Below are positions 25,727 to 33,255 of a stretch of 64,000 nt of DNA, in pieces. Source of the stretch: Nocardia fluminea (lineage in GTDB: Bacteria > Actinomycetota > Actinomycetes > Mycobacteriales > Mycobacteriaceae); NCBI RefSeq assembly GCF_002846365.1, contig NZ_PJMW01000002.1, forward strand, positions 4,340,001-4,404,000. Reading direction: 5' to 3'. Within the stretch, counting starts at the first letter, position 1. Every line of letters starts with the position of its first letter. A program made the position numbers and the translations under genes. The notes below the pieces were generated by a model. The model searched no databases. It was given only the letters and a program-made list of their open reading frames with translations, and was not told the DNA's origin.

Positions 25727-26302
25727 TCAGGCGGCACGCGCGGACGCAAAGCGGCAGTCGGCCGGTTCGCCGAGGTGGCGACCCTCGCAGGCAACCAACG
25801 TCAGCACCCGTGAGGGCATCGCGAGCTTGCGACGGGCGATGGCTTCGAAGTCATCGATCCCGCTGGCATCGATGGCTTCGTAGTGCCCGTCAAGGCCCGC
25901 GATCGGACCGCCCAGATCAGGTAGTCCTGCTTGGCGCCACATCCGTAAGTACAGGCCGAACGCGGTGGTGTTCAACGGTGTCACGAGGCTGGCACGCATC
26001 AGCAACAGCACGACCTCGACCGAGGTCCCGGGCTTGGTCGAGACGCCGGTCGCGACCCGCTCGATGAGCTCCCGGGCATGGGCCCGATAGATGAACTCGG
26101 TGGACATCCGTTCGTGAGTCGCGGTCAACAACGAAAAGCTGTGGTGCAACACGCCAGCGACATCGGGATGCCGCTGTTGCGCTCGACTGATCTCGTCTTC
26201 GGCCCAGTCTTGCTGCGTCAGTGTCGTTGTGACGATCTCGGTGAACACTGGTCCCGCAATTTCGCGAAGTGACGGTTCGAACCTGTTGAGGGCGTGAGTC
26301 AT
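25727..26302 (-). CDS. Uncharacterised helical protein (191 aa)
   Basis: ATG 26302 is preceded by GAAGGGACAACA. The protein is mostly helical (FTEIVTTTLTQQDWAEDEIS, EFIYRAHARELIERVATGVS, SVEVVLLLMRASLVTPLNTT) with a Cys-containing end (CEGRHLGEPADCRFA). No family is recognised. It is the first gene of the minus-strand run that continues through the two amidoligase pairs and may share their promoter in the divergent gap 26303-26487. Confidence 0.75.
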   Translation of the reverse strand: MTHALNRFEPSLREIAGPVFTEIVTTTLTQQDWAEDEISRAQQRHPDVAGVLHHSFSLLTATHERMSTEFIYRAHARELIERVATGVSTKPGTSVEVVLLLMRASLVTPLNTTAFGLYLRMWRQAGLPDLGGPIAGLDGHYEAIDASGIDDFEAIARRKLAMPSRVLTLVACEGRHLGEPADCRFASARAA

Positions 26303-26487
26303 TGTTGTCCCTTCTGCGCAAACGATGCGACGGACGAATGGTCAGTGCCGGAGTGCGGTGAAGACCGCCCGGTGCTACGCGCGGCCGCGCCGGCGCGTGG
26401 TTCGCCCCATTGCTAGCGAGCGCCCATGGCTCAGGCGTAGTCTGACGATGGAAGAGCCGCTGGTCGGGCCATTCTCAGGAGATTGAG

Positions 26488-27012
26488 ATGCCTACTGGCA
26501 AACAACGACGTTCCAAGCGCGATCCCGAATTGAGTCGGCGTTTGGACGAGGTCCATAACGCGATGAAGGTTCGGCGTGACGCAGCCGACCGCCGCGAGAC
26601 CGCGACGATGGACGCGGTCCAGACCTACCTGCAAGCTTCAGGATCGATCCGTCGGTGCACCGCGATACGCGATCAGCGTGTCGGAGAGCTCCGCAGCCGG
26701 ATCGGACAGTTAGAACGCGAGCATCAGGCCGAGGTCACTCGGTGGCGCGGGCAGCAGGCCGGTGCGGTGGCGGCGATGCGGGAGCTGGGCGAGTCGGATA
26801 CAGGCATCGGCGAACTACTCGAATTGACTAGCAAACAAGTGCGACAACTCGTGACCTCGGCCCGAGCATCCGAGCGAACACGTATCGATCCCGACGGACA
26901 AGACCTGAGTACCGTGCCTGGCCTTACTCTCGACGACAGGGGCGAGGTTGGTCAGGAGAGTTCGCGGGCAGCATTGGACGTGGACCCGCTGGGAGGTCAG
27001 AGCTTGGCGTAG
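26488..27012 (+). CDS. Coiled-coil protein with HTH-like tail (174 aa)
   Basis: ATG 26488 has GGAGATTGAG upstream. Residues 10-95 are highly charged and helical, as in a coiled coil (LDEVHNAMKVRRDAADRRET, VGELRSRIGQLEREHQAEVT). It then reads GESDTGIGELLELTSKQVRQ, close to a sigma-like/HTH helix pair that would recognise DNA. No named family. It faces the membrane-protein gene tail-to-tail with a short overlap. Confidence 0.72.
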   Translation: MPTGKQRRSKRDPELSRRLDEVHNAMKVRRDAADRRETATMDAVQTYLQASGSIRRCTAIRDQRVGELRSRIGQLEREHQAEVTRWRGQQAGAVAAMRELGESDTGIGELLELTSKQVRQLVTSARASERTRIDPDGQDLSTVPGLTLDDRGEVGQESSRAALDVDPLGGQSLA

Positions 27013-27614
27013 CCACCGGTGTTCCAGACGTGCCAACGGAATTGGCTCGGGGCGAGTGCGACGCGGTAGGGGATGCCGGGCTCTGTCGGGTAGGGCCAGT
27101 AGGCGACACCGCATCGGTGGCAGTAGTAGCCGTGGCTCCAGACTCCGCGTGCACGGTTGCGCCCTGCCTGAACCTTGCCGTTTCGACTGGAACGCTGGAA
27201 GGCCGCGACCAGGATGGCAGCCACCGGCACTGAGAGGGCAACCGGAACGATAAACAGCCCGATCAGGAAGCCTGTGACCTGAACGGGGTTGCCCTGCGGC
27301 GGATGGATCCGCAGTGAGGCAAAGCACATGGTGTACACAAACAGGACGAAAACGCAGAGGAGCACGCCAAGAACGGAGAGGCGCCCCGCCGAGGGCAGGA
27401 TCGGTTGCCATGCCAAGCTTCTCGCGAGGGCAGAGCTGTGGCTGTACTCGCGGGTGGATGTGCCAGATACAGGAAACAGGCCTCCTGGACCGATTCCGAC
27501 TCCCGTGTGGACGCCGGTGCTGTAACCGCTGTGGGTTCCCTCCGACATAGCGGCGGGCACGCTCTGGGCCAAGTCGATGCTTTCGCATTGTGGGCAGCTG
27601 AGATCGAAGTTCAC
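26997..27614 (-). CDS. Membrane protein with N- and C-terminal zinc ribbons (205 aa)
   Basis: GTG 27614 with GGGGGA 5 bases upstream is chosen; upstream in-frame codons look non-coding. The N-terminus begins NFDLSCPQCESIDLAQS, half of a ribbon. A Gly/Ser-rich linker leads to two hydrophobic segments (LSVLGVLLCVFVLFVYTMCF and VTGFLIGLFIVPVALSVPVA). The C-terminus has CHRCGVAYWPYP. The two CxxC pairs could close one zinc site on the cytoplasmic side. Function unknown; a conjugation-related membrane role is possible from its neighbourhood. Confidence 0.72.
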   Translation of the reverse strand: MNFDLSCPQCESIDLAQSVPAAMSEGTHSGYSTGVHTGVGIGPGGLFPVSGTSTREYSHSSALARSLAWQPILPSAGRLSVLGVLLCVFVLFVYTMCFASLRIHPPQGNPVQVTGFLIGLFIVPVALSVPVAAILVAAFQRSSRNGKVQAGRNRARGVWSHGYYCHRCGVAYWPYPTEPGIPYRVALAPSQFRWHVWNTGGYAKL

Positions 27615-27787
27615 TGGTCCCCCAAGGACGTGGGTTTCGCTGGAGCTAGTAACACGAGAAGTGATGCCTGGCAACGAACCGTGCATCGATCCAACACCGG
27701 ATAGCCTCCACTGTCGATGTGGCCTGAACCACATCGACATGTTTCGGTGGTGTGGGCGCATGTTGAAACATTTTCTGGCCCAACCGG

Positions 27788-28489
27788 TCATAGGTGTTTT
27801 GCGTGCGCACGATCGCTGTCGGCGTGCGCACGCACAGTCGGCGGCTCGACCTCGGCGTGTGCACGGTCGGCGGCTGCGTGCGCACGTAGCCGCTCGGCGT
27901 CGCGCAGGATTCGGCTGACCGCCGAGCGGCTACATTCGAGCTCGCGAGAGATACGACTGGCATTCCACTCGTCGACATAGCGGTGTGTGAGAACCGTGGT
28001 GACAGTGCCGCGATCGCGTCGCCCGCCGGGATCCTGTTCGCAGATCAATGCGGCCAACGCGTCGAGATCGGGGCCTTTGCCCGCAGGACTTTCGGGGGCG
28101 GCCTCCTCGACGGGTTCGGATACGGCTGGCTGTGGGGCCGGTAGTGCGACGGGGGCGCTGGGAGATGCGGGAAGTTCGGGAGTGGGCTGTGGTGCTGGGG
28201 CGGGGGCTGCCGACTCGGTGTCGGTGTCGGGCTGCTGCGTGTGAGCCAACGTCAGCAGGGCTAGAGAACTTTGGGTCATGCTGCCTTCCACTATGAGCGG
28301 CCACAACCATGCTTCGGCGGCGGGCACACCTGCGGTGATCGCCAAAGCGCGCAGCGCGGTGAACGACAGCCAGAACGCGCCGCCGGCGATGACCACGGTC
28401 AGCGCGGTCGCAGCGCGGCGCGCGGTGGGGGAGGCGGTGTGCGCACGGGTGAGCAGGGCGACACCGTGCACCGCGGCCAGCAAGGCCAT
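27788..28489 (-). CDS. DUF2637-like membrane protein with C-terminal HTH
   Basis: A 233-residue protein. The N-terminal ~80 residues contain the DUF2637 signature (TVVIAGGAFWLSFTALRALA, then PAAEAWLWPLIVEG) with two to three membrane helices. A long Pro/Ala linker follows. The C-terminal ~70 residues form an HTH (TVTTVLTHRYVDEWNASRIS, RELECSRSAVSRILRDAERL) ending in RAHA repeats. DUF2637 proteins are frequent on actinobacterial conjugative plasmids. A TGA lies 21 bases before ATG 28489 in frame, which fixes the start. Its promoter region overlaps that of recombinase module B. Confidence 0.8.
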   Translation of the reverse strand: MALLAAVHGVALLTRAHTASPTARRAATALTVVIAGGAFWLSFTALRALAITAGVPAAEAWLWPLIVEGSMTQSSLALLTLAHTQQPDTDTESAAPAPAPQPTPELPASPSAPVALPAPQPAVSEPVEEAAPESPAGKGPDLDALAALICEQDPGGRRDRGTVTTVLTHRYVDEWNASRISRELECSRSAVSRILRDAERLRAHAAADRAHAEVEPPTVRAHADSDRAHAKHL

Positions 28490-28509
28490 AGGAGGGGACC
28501 ACGCGGAGT

Positions 28510-28526
28510 TGCATCAGATGCACGAT
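28510..28526. promoter_or_regulatory. Distal palindromic GATGCA site of module B
   Basis: TGCATC-A-GATGCA (28510-28522) is a perfect 13-base palindrome, and GATGCACGAT (28517-28526) recurs exactly at 28625-28634. It lies about 140 bases upstream of the module B recombinase and just upstream of the divergent DUF2637 start. Confidence 0.45.
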
Positions 28527-28624
28527 CTTCTCGCTGGTGGCGCGTGATGATGCAGGCGATCGGGTGAGCTGATCCTCCCACCTCTACAGCTGTGACCTGG
28601 TATGTTTCAACCAATCTTGTACCT

Positions 28625-28642
28625 GATGCACGATTCATGCAT
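28625..28642 (+). promoter_or_regulatory. Proximal GATGCA site of module B
   Basis: GATGCACGAT (28625-28634) repeats the distal site. ATGCA (28626-28630) and TGCAT (28638-28642) form an inverted pair around CGATTCA, 20 bases before the GTG of the recombinase. The position mirrors the promoter palindrome of module A. Confidence 0.45.
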
Positions 28643-28662
28643 TGAAGGGGTGAGGTGATGGT

Positions 28663-29772
28663 GTGGTCGATGGAGAAGCACCTGGCTCGGCGCACCTCGA
28701 ACTCGTCGTCGGCGTTACCCGTCTGCACCCCGAAGATGACATGGTCGGGGCGATGCTGTCCGGGTGGGCCAAGCAGCAGCTGGGCGGGAGGCTGTCCCGC
28801 GAGACGACGGTGAAGGTTCGCGCCGCCATCATCGGCGCGTTCATCGAGTTCTCGGGTCTGTATCCCTGGGCATGGACTGCCGCGATGATGGACGAGTGGA
28901 GCGCGCATTTGGTCGGTGAACGGGGTTTGGCGAAGTCGACGATCCGGCAGAAGCAGGGTGCGGTCCGCGTCTTCTGCGACTACATCACTTCGCCGTATTA
29001 CGACTGGCCGGCGATGTGTGAGGACATGTTCGGACAGCACCCGATACAGGTCTGCCACGAGTGGAACACTGCCGCCCATCTCGTTGACTACGAAGGAGAT
29101 CCGGGACGAAGACCGTTCACTCGCAGGGAGATACAGGATTTTCTCGACTGCGCCGACGATCGCGTCGAGACGGCGCGAAAATCGCGGCGTAAGGGCACGC
29201 TCCCGGCATATCGAGACACCACGATGTTCAAGGTGATGTACGGCTGGGGACTGCGCATCAACGAGTTGTGCAAACTCGAAATCGTTGACCTGCATCACAA
29301 TCCGCACGCGCCCGAGTTGGGGCGGTGCGGCATCCTTCACGTGCGTTACGGCAAGGCCTCGAAGGGATCGCCCCCGAAGCGACGGACGGTGCCAACACTC
29401 ATGCCGTGGGCAGCAGACGCGTTGCTCGATTACGTCGAGCACATCAGGCCGTTGTACAAGCCGGGGGCCAAGAACGCGATGTGGTTGACCGAACGCGGCT
29501 CGCAGATCAAGACCCGTACCCTGACCGATTCATTCGATGAGATCCGCGATCGGGCGGGGTTGGACACCAACCTGACCCCGCACTGCTTTCGGCACTCGTT
29601 CATCAGTCATCTGACCGAGGACGGCGTCGATTCCCGGTTCCTGCAAGAGATTTCGGGTCACCGGTACGCGAGCACAACGGGGATCTACACCCACGTCAGT
29701 GGGGAGTTCATGAACACGATGTTGGCCAACGCGCTGCGGCGGGTTACCACGATCACGGAGGCGAACGAATGA
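28663..29772 (+). CDS. Tyrosine recombinase/integrase (module B, first gene)
   Basis: A 369-residue recombinase paralogous to 4227-5327. The catalytic set is complete: GLRINELCKL (Arg I), RYGKASKG (Lys), HCFRHSF (HxxR), ISGHRYAS (His) and IYTHVS (Tyr). The N-terminal core-binding domain has DMVGAMLSGWAKQQLGGRLS and FIEFSGLYPWAWTAAMMDEW, aligning with the module A protein. GTG 28663 follows an AAGGGGTGAGG stretch; other nearby ATG/GTG codons are possible. It overlaps the next gene by 4 bases. Confidence 0.93.
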   Translation: MVDGEAPGSAHLELVVGVTRLHPEDDMVGAMLSGWAKQQLGGRLSRETTVKVRAAIIGAFIEFSGLYPWAWTAAMMDEWSAHLVGERGLAKSTIRQKQGAVRVFCDYITSPYYDWPAMCEDMFGQHPIQVCHEWNTAAHLVDYEGDPGRRPFTRREIQDFLDCADDRVETARKSRRKGTLPAYRDTTMFKVMYGWGLRINELCKLEIVDLHHNPHAPELGRCGILHVRYGKASKGSPPKRRTVPTLMPWAADALLDYVEHIRPLYKPGAKNAMWLTERGSQIKTRTLTDSFDEIRDRAGLDTNLTPHCFRHSFISHLTEDGVDSRFLQEISGHRYASTTGIYTHVSGEFMNTMLANALRRVTTITEANE

Positions 29773-30122
29773 ACGGCGCTGTGGACTACCGATGGCATTT
29801 GCGGCGGCTCATGGCTGAACGGGGAATGTTCAACACGACGGCGCTACGTCCGCTGCTCGCCGAGCGCGGAGTGAAACTGTCCGCGAGCCAGATCTATCGA
29901 CTCGTGACGGAGAAACCCGAGCGACTCAGCGTGGCCACCTTGGCGGCGTTGGTTGCCATCCTCGGCTGCACGATGGATGAACTGATCGAGGTGGTAGCCG
30001 TCAAGCCTGCAGCGAACAGAGTCGTTGCGGGTGAACGTCGATCGGCGGCCAAACCCGGCAGGAACAGCGAAATCGGCGTACTCCGACCCGTTCGCGCCAG
30101 AGTGATCGACCCGGATTCGTGA
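29769..30122 (+). CDS. Small Cro/CI-type HTH protein (module B, second gene)
   Basis: A 117-residue protein with an XRE-like HTH in residues 8-75 (HLRRLMAERGMFNTTALRPL, LSASQIYRLVTEKPERLSVA, GCTMDELIEVV). It shares layout and many positions with the 114-residue protein of module A. ATG 29769 overlaps the recombinase stop (ATGA). Likely an autoregulator or accessory factor of the module. Confidence 0.85.
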   Translation: MNGAVDYRWHLRRLMAERGMFNTTALRPLLAERGVKLSASQIYRLVTEKPERLSVATLAALVAILGCTMDELIEVVAVKPAANRVVAGERRSAAKPGRNSEIGVLRPVRARVIDPDS

Positions 30123-30126
30123 CCAG

Positions 30127-32643
30127 ATGCGCCAGACAGAAGCCGAACTCCGCACGGAGATCGTAGAGGTAGTCCGCGGAATCGAACCCCAATTGACCTC
30201 GGCGACAGCGAACGCGATCGTCGAGGGCCTCTGTTCGTCGAAGGCCGACCTGGCCCGGTTGGCCGGGACGATGCGTCGAGACAGCTCGGTTCTGACAGGC
30301 GACGGCACAGATTGCGTCGCCACGATCGAGCCACTGATCAAGGCCCTTCAGGATGCTGGCGGCCGCGCGGTGGTGATGCCCATGTGCGCGCTGTGCGAGC
30401 GCGGCCACTCCGAGACTTACTCCCGGCAGCTCCGAAAGCGGATTTGCCACTCGTGCGCACGCCAGCGCTGGAACTCGCAGGTAGTTCCTTGTTCTGAATG
30501 TCATCGAGTCCGGAAGGTCGCCTACCGGGCGCGCAACGGCGGGGTGCTGTGCCTGCGATGTCCACCCGAACCCGACGTCGACCACGAGGCGAAAGTACGA
30601 GAGGGCCTTGCTGATCTCCACACCGGGTTGAACGCCGCGGTCATCGATTCCATCGCCGCAGCGTTCGCTGCGACCACCGTGGCGCTACGCGATCTCAACT
30701 GGACCCTCCACGACACACCAAGAGTGTTCACCGGGGACGAACCCCACGTCTCAGCTCGTTCGGTCCGCCTGGCCGAGATGCTGATCGCCTCCGGCGCGGC
30801 GGGCATCCGAACGCCGACGTGTCCGAAGTGTTCCCGCGCGGTGCCTCTGCGATCGACGCTCGATGGACAACGCTGCTGCCGCCGGTGCTGGGCGAACCGA
30901 AATTCCCGCGGCGCGTGCTCGAGATGCGGGAACGAGCGCCACCTTACCGATCATCACGGTGTTGGCGAACGGATCTGCACGTCGTGTTTCACCCGCGCTG
31001 CCGACGAGCATCGCGAGTGCGCCGGCTGTGGGCGAATCGCTTTCATCACCCACCGAGATGGTCAGGTGATGTTGTGCCGACGCTGCTACCGGGCCCCGAC
31101 GGCGATCTGCAGTTCCTGCGGACGCGAACGCCCCTGTGACCGCGTCAAGACCGGCAAGCCCGTATGCGAGCCCTGCGCGGGCAAGCAACGCCCGAAACAA
31201 ACCTGTTCGGTATGTGGTGAGCTGCGTGTGGCCCACGTGCGAACAGGCACCGGTCAACCGGTGTGCTATCTGTGTGCGCGCAAACGAGAGCCTTGCTCGC
31301 GGTGCGGCAAAACCCGGCTGGTGGAAGCCCGGCTCGACACCGAACCGCTCTGCGGAACGTGCCTGGAAAAGGAGCCGGCCTACTTCGTCGACTGCGCGCG
31401 GTGCGGTCGCCATGGCCGCGCCTACCACCATGGCCTCTGCCATGACTGTTCTTGCCCGGAAGTACTGGCCAGGCTCTTCGGCGGTGCCGATCAACCCGGC
31501 CCAGCCGCAACACAGATCATCGGCGCACTTCTCCGCAGTGAATCGGCTGCCGTACTGCACTGGGCCCAACGGACCAAGCTCCGCGCCGATTTGGCGCGGG
31601 GCATCCGCGAGTTGGGGGACACACTCGATCACGGGGCACTCGATGGACTCCCGCCGAGCAAGTCGGTGGAATGGTTGCGCAACATCCTCATCGGCGCGCA
31701 GGTGCTGCCCGACAGAGACTGCGTTCTGCGGCGAACCGAGATCGTCATCAAGAAGCAGCTCGACGGCATCGACAACCCAGACGACCGCGCTGCGATCCGC
31801 GCCTTCATGGAATGGCACCACCTCCGCAAACTGCGAGGACAAGCGCGTAAGGCGCCACTGCGAGCCGGCCAGGGAGCTACCGCACGAACCGAGGTAAGCG
31901 CTATCGCTGACTTCCTGCAGGATCTCAATGACCGCGATCTGAGTCTGACCACCTGCACACAGCGCCACGTCGACGACTGGCTCGTCGCAAACCCCACCCG
32001 GCCTCACCTCAACCAATTTCTTCGCTGGGCTACGAAACGTCGCCATGCTCAAGGCATCGCTGCCCCCGCCCCGCCGGAGCGGCGCGCGCGGCGCACTCTC
32101 GTCGACGGTGACGACGGACGATGGGCCCTGATCCAACGGCTGATCGAAGACAGCGATCTGGACACGAGGGACCGGGTCGCGGGCCTGCTCGTCCTTCTCT
32201 ACAGCCAACAGACCTCCCGGCTCGTCACGCTCAGAGCCGATTGCATCGCTGGCAACGAAATCGATTGCTGCACAATCACACTCGGTGCAGTGCCGCTCAA
32301 CTTGCCGAAACAAGTTGCGGAGCTCCTGGCCTGCCTTGCAGCGCAGCGTCGCGGTTACGCGGCCGTCGATATCGGAATGAACCCGTGGTTGTTCCCCGGA
32401 GGCAGGGCCGGCCAGCACCTATCCGCGCAGCAGATGGGCGTTCGTCTCAGACGGATCGGAGTGTCTCCGCTGCTTGCCCGGAATACGGCGCTGATAGCGC
32501 TGGCCGGAGAACTCCCGGCCGTGGTCCTGGCCAAGCTCCTCGGCTTCAGCGTCAAGCGAGCCGTGGTCTGGAACGCCGAAGCCGGAAACACCTATCCCGG
32601 CTACGCCGCCGCTGTTGCACGGCGTCGTGTGCTCGCCCAGTAG
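30127..32643 (+). CDS. Large zinc-ribbon protein with degenerate tyrosine-recombinase-like C-terminus (module B, third gene)
   Basis: An 838-residue protein, 350 residues longer than its module A counterpart. After a short helical start, residues ~87-445 carry about 20 CxxC pairs arranged as tandem ribbons (CALC, CHSC, CSEC, CPKC, CSRC, CTSC, CAGC, CRRC, CSSC, CSVC, CYLC, CGTC). The C-terminal ~250 residues resemble a recombinase catalytic fold: VAGLLVLLYSQQTSRLVTLR keeps an Arg, while LLARNTALIALAGELPAVVL and AKLLGFSVKRAVVW occupy the HxxR...GH region without the histidines. It probably binds DNA and the active recombinase as a partner. ATG 30127 starts 4 bases after the XRE stop. Confidence 0.82.
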   Translation: MRQTEAELRTEIVEVVRGIEPQLTSATANAIVEGLCSSKADLARLAGTMRRDSSVLTGDGTDCVATIEPLIKALQDAGGRAVVMPMCALCERGHSETYSRQLRKRICHSCARQRWNSQVVPCSECHRVRKVAYRARNGGVLCLRCPPEPDVDHEAKVREGLADLHTGLNAAVIDSIAAAFAATTVALRDLNWTLHDTPRVFTGDEPHVSARSVRLAEMLIASGAAGIRTPTCPKCSRAVPLRSTLDGQRCCRRCWANRNSRGACSRCGNERHLTDHHGVGERICTSCFTRAADEHRECAGCGRIAFITHRDGQVMLCRRCYRAPTAICSSCGRERPCDRVKTGKPVCEPCAGKQRPKQTCSVCGELRVAHVRTGTGQPVCYLCARKREPCSRCGKTRLVEARLDTEPLCGTCLEKEPAYFVDCARCGRHGRAYHHGLCHDCSCPEVLARLFGGADQPGPAATQIIGALLRSESAAVLHWAQRTKLRADLARGIRELGDTLDHGALDGLPPSKSVEWLRNILIGAQVLPDRDCVLRRTEIVIKKQLDGIDNPDDRAAIRAFMEWHHLRKLRGQARKAPLRAGQGATARTEVSAIADFLQDLNDRDLSLTTCTQRHVDDWLVANPTRPHLNQFLRWATKRRHAQGIAAPAPPERRARRTLVDGDDGRWALIQRLIEDSDLDTRDRVAGLLVLLYSQQTSRLVTLRADCIAGNEIDCCTITLGAVPLNLPKQVAELLACLAAQRRGYAAVDIGMNPWLFPGGRAGQHLSAQQMGVRLRRIGVSPLLARNTALIALAGELPAVVLAKLLGFSVKRAVVWNAEAGNTYPGYAAAVARRRVLAQ

Positions 32644-33255
32644 GCCGATGAGTATGTGGTCAGGGATGCCCGCCGCGGTGTGGTGCGGCTATTCGGACAG
32701 TTTCCACACCGCCTGTTACCAATAATGACAGCGACGGTGGCCGCGACTGTCGGCAAGACGGTCGTGTGCAGGACGGCCTGGGTTGCGTTGCCGACCACGC
32801 TGACTCCGGCGGCGATGCAAAGCTCAGTCCAGAAGAAGACGTGCGCACGGTCCGTGCGCACGTCTTCGGTCGCAATCGGCTGAGCTCGGGTAGATCGTGG
32901 TGATGCAGGCTGCATGGCTGGTCCCCCTCACTCGGGATGTTGACGGTCAGGACATTGCGTCGGTCGGACGTGCCCCCGCGGTGGTTGACGGGTCGGGTCA
33001 CTCCGAGCGTGAAGGTTGTCTTCAGCGGCGCGATGGCAACGGGTGCGATCGGGCAGTCGGGTGGCGTCATCGGATCGGACGATCAGCGCGCAGAAGTTCC
33101 TCGGGTGCGCGGGCAACGGCTACGGCGCTGGGAAAAACTTGGTGGGAGCCAGGCTTGCTGAGCTTGGCGAAATCAGACATCCCAACGCCTCACGTGATGC
33201 TCGGCGCGGGTGCTGAGGCCAAAGCGGTCGTGGACCAGCGCGAAGAACCTGTTGA
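32644..33255. other. 612-base gap between module B and the integrase
   Basis: No frame here has convincing coding character. It holds the 33-base palindrome at 32835-32867. As the region downstream of the integrase stop it could also hold an attachment site, but no tRNA fragment is visible. Confidence 0.5.
32835..32867. repeat. Perfect 33-base palindrome
   Basis: GAAGACGTGCGCACGG (32835-32850), a single T, then CCGTGCGCACGTCTTC (32852-32867), exact complements. GTGCGCAC occurs in each arm. It lies 190 bases beyond the stop of module B, with no T-run, so it may be a protein-binding site rather than a terminator. Confidence 0.75.

Noticed and set aside
27800..27880. Repeated GTGCGCAC octamers as a possible regulatory array
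   Set aside because: They fall in the coding sequence for RAHA repeats of the DUF2637 protein, so protein repetition explains them.
30751..32418. 555-codon minus-strand frame opposite the module B zinc-ribbon gene
   Set aside because: It is an antisense shadow of the 838-residue gene, whose tandem CxxC ribbons are clearly real.
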